From: Cynocephalus volans
Lineage: Eukaryota; Chordata; Mammalia; Dermoptera; Cynocephalidae
Assembly: GCF_027409185.1 (NCBI RefSeq)
Contig: NC_084463.1
Location: forward strand, 67,379,852 to 67,443,851
Direction of reading: 5' to 3'
DNA length: 64,000 bases
The translations under genes and the position numbers were made by a program. Every line of letters starts with the position of its first letter. Position 1 is the stretch's first letter. The notes under the pieces are model-generated. The model did not search any database. It worked only from the letters and a program-made list of their open reading frames with translations, and had not been told where the DNA came from. This document shows, piece after piece, positions 47,451 through 59,049 of this stretch.

Positions 47451-48365
47451 TTTTTCTATTGGTTTCTAGTCTTATCATCATTGTTTCCTCCTTGGTGCCT
47501 CAGTTTACTTTCTCCTACCTTATTACTCTATTTTTGACTGTGTTACTTAATTGAGCCTCTTAAGTTAATTTTCTTAATGGAACCATAGTAAGAAAGTATG
47601 AACACAACTAACTATTTGAATTTTATATTCTAGATTTGAAATCAACATCTGAAACCGTGTCATGAAAACTCTGCATCTATAGGAGAGGTTGGGGACAGCT
47701 CCGTGTTATAGAAGGTAAAGAAATGCAACTTTTCATGCAGCCACATAGAGGACCTGGGTGCACCAGTAAACACCCTGCCTTGGGCACAGTTTGAAGCATC
47801 AGGGATACCTGAGTATTGTGGCGACACAGGTAGGGGGGCACTTGGGGAGAGGGTCTACTGCAGCTAAGGGTCTGGGAAAGCAGGGAAGGGTCTGTCTCCA
47901 CAGCAGTCATGAGATTCCTTTTTGCCTGTAAAGAATTGGACAACTGTATATTTCCTGAGAGCTTCTGGGAGGCTGATCACACAGACACCTCTGGTGTCCA
48001 AATCACATTCTGCTTCCTGGTGCCCAGAGTAGCCCATCAGGGGCCCCTCACATTCAGCAGGTGAATGCCATTGGTCCTGCTGGGGCAGGTGTATGTATGT
48101 GCAGAGCCCTTGGGGACAACAGGCCTCACCTTCCAGGTCCCCCAGTTCTCAAGTCCTCAGGCAGGAGCCTCTCCTTGGCCAAGGGAAGAGACCTCAGAGA
48201 CCATTTCGGGATAGAGACAGAGTCAGGTCCCTTTGTACTGGGGGTTGGGGGAGAGGGTGTTGTGATGGCAAAATTTGGAATCCCTGGCCGTAACAGTTAG
48301 GTGTACTCTCTGAAGCTTTCAGGGGCATTGTAATCTTTGGATTATCTTCATCTTACATATTAACC

Positions 48366-48431
48366 ATGAGGAATAATATGGAGGGCTTGTTGGCTTAGGA
48401 GCAAATGGACATTATCGAGAAGTACCAGGAG
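48366..48431 (+). pseudogene. TBC pseudogene, N-terminal exon
   Basis: A start codon at 48366 opens a frame reading to MDIIEKYQE and a donor gtaaag at 48432. Codon 11 is TAG, where relatives have the glutamine of an A-Q-E motif, consistent with CAG to TAG. The upstream acceptor was not identified. Confidence 0.7.
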
Positions 48432-48606
48432 GTAAAGGTCAGGCTGCTCCCTTGAGGCAAGCAAGTCCTGGCCTCTTCTGCTGTGCCTGAGGCCAGAAAG
48501 GCCTGGGCTCACTAGGGACACAGGGGAGGAAGCAGTCATCCAAAGCCACCCATACACCCCCCATGTCACCATGGCTCCTTTATTCCAGGCCCTCTCTGGG
48601 TTGCAG

Positions 48607-48689
48607 GGACACTGAGCTGGGATGTTGGTGAAGAGTTGGGATGAGGAGTTCAGCATCTACAAATTTATCGACCTGCTTGGGTTTCTGCA
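48607..48689 (+). pseudogene. TBC pseudogene, second exon
   Basis: After acceptor ttgcag the frame reads G-H-stop-A-G, then SWDEEFSIYKFIDLLGFL, to donor gtgact. Relatives have GHRAG, so the TGA at 48613-48615 fits CGA to TGA. Exon phase agrees with the previous exon. Confidence 0.75.
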
Positions 48690-51600
48690 GTGACTTCTCT
48701 GTGACACCCCAATCTTATCTCAGGGTTGGGATCCATTTTTGAAAATGCCAATATGAGGCAGGGTATGTCTCCCAGGCTTGAGCCAACCTTCTTCCCAGGG
48801 TCCCTACTAGTCCCCAGGTCCTCTGGAGGTCCACCCCCTGGTCAGCATTTCGCTCAAGTTTTGCAGTTCATGCAGGAAGCTCTGGAAAGAGGGTGGGGAC
48901 CAAGCTGTGGTTGGGCCAGTCCTTTGAGTGCTCAGCAGTGATGTGTTTATGTCTGCAGAAAAAAAATCACAACTTGACGGTCGAGCCCTGTCCCCAGAAG
49001 GAGCCTGTCCTGCTGTCAGCTCAGCAGAGTGGGGCCAGAGGGCAGGACGGCACTTGGTCCAGCCTGTGGGCAGTTGTCCAGCAGGTCTACCTGAGCTCAG
49101 AGGGGTGAAAAGAAGCACAAGGGACAGGGAAGAATGTGGCCACGTAGTGAGATGAGGGGCAGGGTAGGGCCCTTACCTGGGAATGGAAGGGTGAAGGCCA
49201 TGGAGGCAGGCAGAGGCTGCATATGAAGGCGACCTGCCTCCTTGATCTGGTGCTGGGAGGTAATCTGAGGCCTACTGGGGAGGACTCCATCCTGGAGTCT
49301 GTCTTTCCAGAGGTCACAGGATGGAGAGAGGGAAGGAGCCTGGGGGAGCTGTGCTGCAGGTGACCAGATGTGATGGGTGACTCAGGGATGCATCTCACTG
49401 AGGGAGCCTGGGGAGAGGGTAAAGGTGCTGGGGGAGGACAGCGTGGCTACAGGGGGCCAGGGGCAAAAGCTTCCCTCAGGGTCCTGAGCCTCAGAAGGCC
49501 ACGGTCATTCCCATGGCCCAGCCACAGTGCCCTCTGAAGACTCTGCTCTCCGCTTGCTTGGTGAACACTGCAGGTGGAGGGAGGAAGTGACAGGCCGAGA
49601 CAGGGCAGGAAGGTGGGAGGTGGAAAGCCACATGCCTGTGCCATCCACAGCTGCTGCAGCAGGAGAAAGGAGGATGCAGGGCTGATGTCCCAGAGAGCCA
49701 GCTGAGGCTGGAGATTTGGCCAAGGGTGATTCTGGCCGCCTAGAGGGCCCTCAGTCACTGTTCATCACCTGATGGCATCTCCCAGCCCAGGGAGAGAATG
49801 CATGAGGCAGGTGTTTGGACTGATTGGAGGTGGGGGGGCATGTTCAGAGGATCTCACAGGACAAGGGAAAAAGAAGGGCCAGAGTAACTGAAGAGACAGC
49901 AGGGTCTGTGGGTCAGATGGGATGGGGTGAAGTCAAGGAACAGGCAGGACTGTCGGCCAGGGTGCAGAGATGGATGGGGGTGGGGTGGGGGTTGGACACT
50001 CAGAGCTTGGGTGGGGTGGAGGTGTCAGGTGGGACAGCTCCAGGGTGCACCCTCGATGCACTAGGAAGTTCTTAGGTCAGACCTCGTGGAACCCCTTTTG
50101 GGTGATGGGGTCACTTCCTTGGGGGAAGCTGTCAGGGACCAGCCAAACAACCCTTAGGCAAAACTGTTTCTTACTAGATCTGGACTTTCTTACCTCTCCC
50201 TGAGGGTGCTGCCTGCAGTCCAGGAGGCACAGGTGGATGGTGCACCCCCAGGCCCCACAGACCCTGAGTGGCCTCTGGCTGGCCCTGCTGCTCCTTTGCT
50301 TTTGTGTCTCAGACCTTCCTGGCTGTCAGGCAGCAGAAAGGCCCTCTCCTCCCTTTCCTATGTGGTCTCCTGGGCTGTGACTTGGAGGTGGATGGGAAGG
50401 GGGCTGGTCCTTCCTTGGGGTCTGCTCAGGGAAGGGGATGGTTCCTGACCTGGAGCGAGTCTTCAGTTCTGACCCCATTGCCATTTAGTGAGACAGAGCT
50501 TCCCTGTGTCAGTACCCTGAAGGTGAAGATAAGAGCCATTCCTTCTGCCAAGGCTTGGTTGGTCATCTGTTAGGCAAACCCAGCCTGCCTATGGCCATGG
50601 GCAGGGGTCCATGAGAAGGGCACAGAGCCACCAGGACGGGCCAAGATTCCTGCTGTTCCTGACCCCAGGACTCCATCCCAGTGGCTGATTGCCAAACATA
50701 CCCATCCCAGATTTGCACATGCAGCTCTGTGGTGACCATCTGCTGGCCAGCAGGACCCCACATTGAGGCCAGGACCCCATCTAGGCCTGGAGGTCTGTGG
50801 CCTGAGGATGGTGTGTCCTGTGTTCACCAGGCTGGGCCACTCACACTCACCCAGTCAGAGGGTTTCAGCCCCAGGGCCTACACCTTTTTTGGCTTCTTCC
50901 AGTTCTGTCACATCAGGGTCCCCTCAGTACAAGATTGACACAGCATCCAAGGGCCACTCTAAAAAGGCAGCAGCTCAGCTAAGTTCATCATTTCTCATTC
51001 TATTAGGGCAAGCACAGAAGGCAGTCACACGAATGGGTGAAGATGTTTAAAAATTGGGATGTTTAAAAGCAGTCAGAAAGTAAAGTGGAGAGTTGAGGGT
51101 CCCCGTGACCACTCTCTGCATAGGTAGGGTGAATGATGTTTGATCTCTTCCCTGGTGCTGCCTGCCTCTCAGGTGGTGGCAGTACCCTGTCCCGACCCCA
51201 AAGAGACACAGGACTGGGTCCCCAGCTTTCCTGCACACCCCTGCAAGGGTCAGCTTGCTGGGAGAGGATCTGGTGCCAGAGCTTGGACCACCCTAGGTAT
51301 GGGATAGGGAAACCTCCAAAGGTGGCCCCAAAGGAAGGAATAAGTGGAGATCACAGTTCAGAACCCTGAGCCATCATCCAGTCAGTTTTCAGGAGAGACA
51401 AGGCCTAGTTCTAGGTAGATTTAATCTCTCCCAAGGAACCATAGAGACAAAATGCTGGAATCTTTCAGAACCCTCACTCTCCAGTTCTCAATTCTGGTCA
51501 ACACTCAAACAAACAGGAATTAGGTGGCACCTTTTCCAGCAAAGTGTGTCACAGCATTTTGGGCATATCATACAACCATCCTAATATTGAAAGGGAAAGC

Positions 51601-54320
51601 ACACAGGTTAGAAGGAACAGCAGGAGCGGCAGGAGGCAGCTGTGGTGGAGGAAGGTCATTTCCATCTGGCAGGATTTATACAGATTGTGAGAGTGAGCGG
51701 TGCCCAGGGTGTGGGTGCAGCCCCTGCCCTCCAGCACAGGGGTTGCACATGGTGGGTGCTCTGAGCACACTGGACAGTGACATGTCAGACAGGGATGAGC
51801 CCAGACCACATGGGACCTGCCCCAGCCATGCCTGAACACCTGAATTTCAGGAAGAACAATATAGTAGAAAGAAGAAGTTTAAAAATGCAAAATGACACAG
51901 AAAACCAAAAGAGCTAGGAGGAAAAAAAAAAAAAAAGAAAACCTAGTTTTCTGAAAAGGCCAGTTTCAGCACAAAATTTCTCCAAAGCATAAAGCAAGAA
52001 AAAGAGGGAGAATAAAATGTGAGAAATTCATAGAAAAGGGGCACTGAATAGAGGCAAGATGAGGATAAAGTGAATTAGGAAGGAAAGCTGCCTGCATGTT
52101 GCTGGGCATACTTTTGAAAATCAAGGAAATTATAAGTTGTCAAGCAACACTGAACCACGTAGAAGAAAGAAAAGCCTTCCTTGAATGACTACCAAAGTAC
52201 AGATTGGAAAGATAGGGACCGGCATCAGTCAAGGGCCGGACTGACCATGGCTGAGGTGCATAAAATCTTCTCAAAATGGACATCTCCTCAGCCTGGGTCT
52301 TTAAGACCCGATGAAAGGGGAAAACTCCCAAATTCTTGCTGAAGGCACGAGCCTCCATACCAAAACCTAGTAAACATAGCACCAGAAAGACAGACCTGGG
52401 TATTAATTTCACATGGAACTTTATAGATAGAAAATTCCAAATGTATTCATCCCAAGTCTAAGGTATGGAGAAGTTAAAAAAGAGGATATATCCTGACTGG
52501 GGAAGATGCATTCCAGAAACCACAGGAGGCTCACCAGTCTATGCATACTCCGTATCCCATCAACACAGTAAAAGGGGAAAGGCATGAATGATATCGGTAG
52601 AATTTAGAAAATTGGTACATAAAATTCAGCAGCCATTTACAAATCATTAACTAATATCTGAGTAGAAATAACTATTGTTTAAACTATTTTGGAAAAAACA
52701 GAAAATATCTTAAAGGGCCTTGAAATGCTGAAGCCATTTCCATGAAAATCGGAAAGAAGGAAACACTGGTATTTGCTATCCTCCCTGATTTCAGAAATTT
52801 TAGGGTAGATTTAACTAACACAATTAGACTAGAAAATAAAGGTAACTTACACAAGTTTAAAAACAAACAAACAAACAGGATTTATCTTTATTTGCCATAG
52901 AGTGCATCGTATGTACATTATCATATATGAAAACTCAAAAGATTCTCCAAAATCTAATCTGGCAAGTTCGGTGGCTGCAAGATAAGATGCAAGGATCAGG
53001 GCTTTTCCTCTGTATTAGCAAACAATGGTAGAAATGGGGAAACACGAATACCAGTGAGGCTGATCTTGAGCCCTAAGCCCCAAAAGTGGGAGTGTCAAGG
53101 CTATGAGGCTTTGAGCTCCTCGAGGGCATTTTTAGCAGCAGGGAAGTGGCAGACAGGCCTAGAAGCCACATGCCCCAGGCCCAGCTCTCCTGGAGCCCCA
53201 GGCAGCAATCTGTCCCTCTGTTAGACTCACCTCTCTAGTGCTCCTGAGAAATGAGTGAGCTCAGCATGGGAGCCTTCACAGGGGTTGGTATCAGCTCTGT
53301 ACTGTCACCCTGACAGGCAGACATCAGGGAGTAGAGACCCAGGCACGAGCTGCCCTCTTTGACTCCTGGAAATCCCTGAGTGGGGTCCAGGCCACCCCTG
53401 GGAGCAGGTCCTGAGAAAAATATCCCAGGGGAAGCAAGCTCAGGGCCAAGGGGACACTTGCTGTCATTCAAGGGGAGAGGCCCTTGTGCAGAGAAGGAAA
53501 GTGATGGTCAGGAGTGGGACAGTCCCAGGTGAAAACTGAGTCCCCAGGGGAGATGCAGCAGGAGGCCTGAGCTGGGATGGCCTGGCCCCTGTGTATTTAA
53601 AAGGGGTAGAAGGAGCAGGGGTCTGGGGCCACCACTTAGAACAAGAGCAGACATCTTCTTGCTGGGGTTTCTCCCAAATCTCAAGAGCCTGGTAGTGTTG
53701 CAGGATGCTCATGTCAGGAGTGATCTTTTCCAAGAGAGTTAAGTTCCTCGTGGGTATTCATCAAATGAGTGTGGATTTTGCAAGTGTCATTATGATTAAC
53801 CCAAAACTTGGCAGAGATAAAATTTCCCATTCACCTGTACCCCCTAGGAGTGCAGCAGACTGGGAGGTGGCACCTGAGGTCGTTGCTTTGTCCCTGATTT
53901 TCAGACTGTTCTCTCAAGAGAAAGCAGCTAAGAGGACTCCCCAGGCTGCACATGTGGGGTCTGAACTTAAATGTCCTCCTGTGCCCGGCAGCCTGTGGGT
54001 CGTCTCAGGACCCTGTGTGTGTGGTGCTCGGTGACAGCCATCCCTCATGGTGAAGCCAGATAGTGGATGCTGTCCTGAGCCTGGCACAGAAGCCTCCCTG
54101 GCCTGGCATCTGGGGAGGGGGGTCCATGCCAGTTCTTGATTTGATCTTTCTGGCCAGATGAGCTTGGCCAGTGTTCTGCAGGAGTCTCTCTGGGAGCTCC
54201 TTGTGACCTGACGTGTATGTGACATGCTCAGTTTTGATGCCCAGAAGAGGCACGGAGGGTCCCAGGAGGGGCACAGAGGCTGCACCCCACATACTCCAAG
54301 GTCTGTGGTTGGCCTCACAA
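48690..54320. other. GC-rich pseudogene intron(s)
   Basis: 48.7-51.8 kb is GC-rich with almost no interspersed repeats. 51.84-53.0 kb turns AT-rich and includes LINE-1 remains. No central TBC exon was recognised. Long open frames here reflect composition. Confidence 0.5.
52600..53040 (+). mobile_element. Old LINE-1 ORF2 fragment
   Basis: 'gaaatgctgaagccatttcc' followed by 'cagaaattttagggtagatt' and, after an 'aaac' repeat (52859-52878), 'aaaagattctccaaaatcta' and 'tgtattagcaaacaatggta' trace the LINE-1 reverse-transcriptase region in order. Confidence 0.6.
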
Positions 54321-54626
54321 GAGACCTCAGCCCTCCCAGGTGACCTCAGTCCCTTTAGATTTCATCAGCACTTGCAGGCGATCTTAATTCTCCCAGGTGA
54401 CATCAGTCCTCCCAGGTTACCTTAGTCTACCATGTGACATCAACTCTTTCTAGCTACCTCAGTCTTCTCAGGTATTCTCAGCCTTCCCAGCTGACCTGAG
54501 CCCAGGTGACCTCAGTTCTCCCCGGTGACCTCAGCCCTCACAGCTGACCTCAGTACTCCCTGGCAACCTCACTCCTCCCATTTGACCTCAGACTTTCCAG
54601 GTAACCTCAGCTGTCTCAGGTTGACC
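54321..54626. repeat. Diverged ~20-bp minisatellite
   Basis: About 14-15 degenerate copies of a unit like 'ctcccaggtgacctcagtc' lie directly upstream of the 54653 exon. A single further unit lies at about 55487-55522. Each unit carries a donor-like CAG|GTGA and an acceptor-like CTCAG. Confidence 0.85.
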
Positions 54627-54652
54627 TTGCATGGTGACATTGGCTCTTGCAG

Positions 54653-54773
54653 GAGGTAGGCTACTGCCAGGGCATGAACCGTGTCACCACCATCCTGCTC
54701 ATGTACCTAAATGAGGAAGACGTCTTCTGGGCACTGGTCCAGCTGATGACAAATCAGCATCACCACATGCATG
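54653..54773 (+). pseudogene. TBC pseudogene, glutamine-finger exon
   Basis: Acceptor 'gctcttgcag', donor gtaggt. The frame is fully open: [10 protein letters not shown], then [18 protein letters not shown], then HHHMHG. This is the best-conserved TBC exon, and YCQ is the catalytic glutamine finger of active TBC GAPs. Confidence 0.9.
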
Positions 54774-55595
54774 GTAGGTGGACAGCTACCCACAGGCCTC
54801 GCACAGCCAAGCCAGGGGATGGTCACACTGGCTGAGTGATGGTAACTTATAGCCACCGCACCTTCTGTCTGACTGGTTATGAGTCTCTGGGACAGTCCCC
54901 TAGGCAGTCTCACAGCAGCCCAGGTCTGCACAGGGACCCACAATCCCAAGTTGGACACTTCATGTCTCCATCAGAGAAGGACCCTGCAGCCTCCCTGTGG
55001 CTGCCCTCTGTGTTCTGCAGCCACGGGCCTCTGGCCTCATTCTTGCCAGGCCTTTCTCACCTTTCTGCTCTTAACTTCTGCCTCACATCTGGCCATCCTC
55101 CCAGCCACCCTTCCCATAACCAGACAAAGCTCATTTGGCAGTGTCTCCCCATTTGTGTCCCCAAGCCAGACCCAGAGTCTAAGAGACAGCCATACCCCCT
55201 CCCATCACTCACACCTGTCACCCTGATGACCACACAGGGCTCCAATGTGGCTCCACTCAGCCCTCCAATCTGCCATCATCCTTCCTTCCTGCCTGGAAGT
55301 CAGCCCAGTTCCACTGGAACCTCATCTCAGGAGGCAGGTGGGCAGCAAATCAACCCAGGGCTTGGGAGGACATGCCCACCCATCCTCCTCAAGGCCAAGG
55401 GCACATGGTGGGGTCACTGGGTGGGAAGAGGAAGAAGCCTTGGGTTCAGAGGGGCACGCTGCCACTGCCCAACTCCTACAGCCTTGGACCTCAGCCTTCC
55501 CAGGTGACTTCAGCTGTCTCAGTGTATGGCCTTGCATGTCTCCACCTGGCTGGGGGGAGCAGGCATTGATTTTGGGGGGACTGTGGGTTTCTCAG

Positions 55596-55690
55596 GATTC
55601 TACATACCAGAATTCCCAAAACTTCACAGACTGCAGTTCCATCAGGAGCACATTGTCAGATAAATGCTTCCCAAACTTCAGAAACACTTA
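55596..55690 (+). pseudogene. TBC pseudogene exon with premature stop
   Basis: After acceptor 'ggtttctcag' the frame reads GFYIPEFPKLHRLQFHQEH, then TAA at 55661-55663, then MLPKLQKHL, to donor gtgagt. Phase is continuous with the exon at 54653. Confidence 0.9.
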
Positions 55691-56086
55691 GTGAGTGAAC
55701 CTTCCCCTCACCTCCTTCCCAGAGGCCCTGGGTCCCATCAGGTCAGGGGGAGAGGGAAAGCCCGAGTCCCTCCTGCCATGGTGAGAGGCCTGGTACTGGC
55801 TGGACCCTTTTCAGGAAAGTGGGATTCTTGATGGGTTTAAAGTTTGGTTTCCTTTTCCTTCACCTGGAGGGACAGAAGCAGGGGGATACGGTCAGATCTA
55901 GGCTGACCAGGGCTAAGGAAATTTGGCCACTCAAAGATCTGTGCAGGGGGCAGGTGGCAGGTTGGACAGAGCCCTGGCCACCACCAGGAGTGTTGCCCTT
56001 GGGAAACTGTCTACCAGAGGGCCCTGGAATTGGGAGCTTTGCAGGCCAGCCCAGGGAACTCTGAGCACCTGTGTTCCTTCTGTCAG

Positions 56087-56133
56087 GACAACCAGGTGAG
56101 TCAAACTGGTTCACTCAGTGTTTCATCAAGGAG
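56087..56133 (+). pseudogene. TBC pseudogene exon, shortened
   Basis: Acceptor 'ccttctgtcag', donor gtaagg. SNWFTQCFIKE is readable near the 3' side, matching the WFFQCFID region of relatives, but in a different frame from the exon start. About 22 bases are missing relative to the family. Confidence 0.75.
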
Positions 56134-56580
56134 GTAAGGCTGCACAGGGACACCCCAGGCTAGAGACCCTCCTTCTGCACAGTGCCTGACTCTCCCAGTC
56201 GAACCCACATGATCCCCACATCACAGGAGGCATAGGCATGTCCCTGCTGGGCAGACAAGCTGGGCCCTGCAGAGGCCTATCCTATGCGAGAAGCTGGGCC
56301 TCTGGGCCAGAATCATGGACCAACCCAACCAGGACCTATCCTGGAAGAGCCCTAGGAAGCCCTGAGCCCTGCAGGAGCCCCTCTTTCTGGGAGACAAACC
56401 CCTCTGATGTGAGTTCATCCCTTGAGAAGCTGCAGGACTGTGTCTCAGGCAGCCTCATGGAGAACCTCCTCCTCTGCTGGGGGGCTCCATGCTACAAAGT
56501 GATTTCCCAGTGGGACGAGCTCAGGCCACCAGCACTCAGCCTGGACAAGCCTGCATCTCCCACACCTGCTCTTCCTGCAG

Positions 56581-56680
56581 GCCCCGTTCAGCCTCGCCCT
56601 GAAACCTTCGGATGTCTATTTACTGGAGGGCGAGCATTTGCTCATGGCTATGGCCTACACGACCTTAAAGGTTCACAGAA
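56581..56680 (+). pseudogene. TBC pseudogene, C-terminal TBC exon
   Basis: Acceptor 'cttcctgcag', donor gtaagt. Open frame: APFSLALKPSDVYLLEGEH, then MAMAYTTLKVHR. It matches the 'TLRLWDVYILEGE...AYT.LK.HR' segment, but the conserved L-W-D tryptophan is replaced (P-S-D). Confidence 0.9.
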
Positions 56681-56934
56681 GTAAGTATGCCTGTTCTCCA
56701 GGGTACTCAGAGTGGCAAGCAGAAAGGACAGACCCTGGCTGTGCCAAGGGCCACTGTTTACACTGACTGCCTCAGCCCAAAATGAGCCAGTCATGGAGGT
56801 AGAAGAGGTCAGGCCAGGCCAAACGTGGTGGGCTGGGCAGGGCACTATGGGTTTTTCCAGACACCAAGCCTACCCCTGACACGACAATGATAGAAGGCAG
56901 GAGCACGCCTTCTGCCTCTCTTGGTTACGAACAC

Positions 56935-57150
56935 AGATTCTGGAGCAGACATCCCAAGTTCCAAGCCTGGCTTGATTACTTATCAGCTGTTTGAGCACAT
57001 TATTTAACATCCTTGTGGCTTGTTTCTCCCCATCTGTAAAATGAGGTAGTAAGGGAATCTACCTCATAGGATTATTATAAAGATGTAGATGAATTAATAT
57101 ACTTAAAATGCTTAAATAAAGTAAGCACTTAATAAATGTTCTGTTACCAC
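56935..57150 (+). mobile_element. MIR SINE
   Basis: 'acacagattctggagcagac', 'ccccatctgtaaaatgaggt', 'cctcataggattattataaa' and 'aagcacttaataaatgttct' form a well-kept MIR just past the last pseudogene exon. Confidence 0.85.
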
Positions 57151-57274
57151 TACAGAAGATGCACTTAATCCTGTGTGTGTGGTTGGTATGTGGAGGTAGT
57201 GAGATAAGGAGAAATGCCAAGTCAGGAAGATTTTTTTTCTGAGGTAGTTATTAATTCAAATCTTGAAGATTTCC

Positions 57275-58140
57275 TCAACAAATATTTATTGGGCATTTAC
57301 TGTGCACCAGGTACTAGATATGTAAGTGCAAAGTAACAGGGGTTGGAAATATAGAAGGAAAACTTCCCATGCAATGAGAACAGCAGATTCAAAGTCATGA
57401 AAATGTGTGAAGTCCAGGTGAGTTCTTGGAATTACAAAGAGTTCAATGAGACAGAGAAGAGGGTGAGAGCTGAAGAGAGGCAAGAGTGACAAGAGTAAGA
57501 AGTGGTGGCAAGAGTGAGATTATATGCAGTCTTGCCAATCATACTATGGCATTTGAAATTTATCCTATAATCACAAGGAGCCAAAGAAGGGTTTAAGCAG
57601 GAGAGTGATGTGTCAGATTTGTGCTCTTATAACATTGCTGTGGTGATAATATTAATCTGAGCCAACTCAATTTTCTTTAGGAAGTGAGACCTGTCTCAAA
57701 ACTCCTTATAGGGGTGGGGTGGGACGGTTTTCTATGCAAACCAAAACTAATGGATTTTAAAATAAAAGCACTTACTAATTAATATATGCAGTAAAAACAA
57801 TACTTTGATTTGGAGCATGAGGTATTTATTGCAAAAAGAAACACCTCATAATACATGGGGCTCTGAGTGAAACAACCAACTCCAGTCTGGCTCTTCTAGA
57901 TCTATCTCACATCTTCTGTGTGTCTCATTAATTCATTTAATCAACATTTATTGTACCAGAAACTGCTTCAGGTACTTGGGATGCACCAGTGAATAACCAA
58001 GACAAAAATTCCTGCCTTCTGGAAGCTGCATTTTTCTGAGATACAGATAATAAACATCAAACATAAATAAATCGCATGAAATATTAGAAGGAGATAAATG
58101 TCACCAAAACAAATGAAGCAGAATAAGGAACATTGGAAGC
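57275..58140 (-). mobile_element. Two LINE-2 fragments, antisense
   Basis: 57275-57660 starts 'ctcaacaaatatttattggg' and contains 'gggtttaagcaggagagtga'. 57930-58140 starts 'aattcatttaatcaacattt' and contains 'aattcctgccttctggaagc'. Both are reverse-complement L2. Confidence 0.65.
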
Positions 58141-58497
58141 TCCATTCATGACAGCAATTAAAAAAGACTAAGTTACAAGAGGATGATTTCAACAAAGAAT
58201 GAAAGGAACTGCAAAGCCCTCTGCAGCCTAAAATTCAAGATAAACCCTATGGTAGGTGTAAAGTCCTGTCATTGCACAGCAGTCTCAGTTGCAAAAAGAG
58301 TCACCATGAAAAACATACATACATATACATACCTACACATACACACAATTATATATTACTCACAAATCATATATATGATTTATAAAGCCTATGTAAGCCT
58401 ACTTTAAACAGTGTGATGTGGACAAGGCTTAAAACGGGCTGGAACATTTTCTCCCCGTTATTTCCACAATAAACAATTCCAGGGTATGGTGGTGATG

Positions 58498-58547
58498 GGG
58501 TGTGTGTGTGTGTGCGTGTGCGTGCGTGTGCGTGTGCGTGTGTGTGT

Positions 58548-58579
<32 letters not shown>

Positions 58580-58580
58580 T
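58498..58580. repeat. (GT)/(GTGC)n microsatellite
   Basis: A GT run with GC interruptions. The Cys/Val/Arg open frames are artefacts. Confidence 0.95.
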
Positions 58581-59049
58581 GGACAGCATCCCTGCTTGGA
58601 TCAGGGCCTGCCAGAGCCCTATTCTTCTACAACCTGTCTTAAAAACAGCCCAACCCAGCAGGAACCCTCAATTTTTTCCTCCTTACCACAAAAACAAACC
58701 GCCCCCCTTCAACAACCTAGTATCATAGAGCGGTGTCCTTCCTCACAAATCCACCGCTGCTTTGCAGGCCTGACTCCAAGGGAAGAATGCCACCTACCGA
58801 ATCATCGGCACCAGTCAGCCAGTCCGACAAAGTGCAGCAACACTCAACTCAACCCGGGTCGTCTCCAAATCCCCTCCCTCTGATTATTCTTTGGCAAAAA
58901 CAAAAACAAACAAAAAAACCAAAACAAACAAAAAAAGCCACTATTTGGGCTGACAGGAAGTTATGCTCTCAGCGCCGATATCTGATGAACACTTCCACAT
59001 ATTGTAGCCTTCTCAATAGCTAAGCCAAATTTCAGCATCCTCTCTCTGC

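Larger units (their letters stand above)
48366..56680 (+). pseudogene. Unprocessed TBC1D3/USP6NL-like pseudogene
   Basis: TBC proteins act on Rab GTPases; the parent family (USP6NL, TBC1D3, TBC1D26/28) resembles the Rab5 GAP RN-tre. Six exons with GT-AG borders are seen at 48366-48431, 48607-48689, 54653-54773, 55596-55690, 56087-56133 and 56581-56680. Together they cover the N-terminus and the C-terminal half of the TBC domain. The glutamine finger (YCQGM) is present. The exons that should carry the arginine finger (IxxDxxR) between 48690 and 54652 were not found. Stops occur at 48396 (TAG), 48613 (TGA) and 55661 (TAA), and exon 56087-56133 is too short by about 22 bases, breaking frame. Retained introns show it came from DNA duplication or an old local gene, not reverse transcription. 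The closest family member cannot be decided by eye. Confidence 0.85.

Noticed and set aside
54836-55507. 223-codon plus-strand open frame
   Set aside because: It lies in a GC-rich intron between two TBC exons, has a proline/serine-rich composition driven by base content, and no recognised domain.
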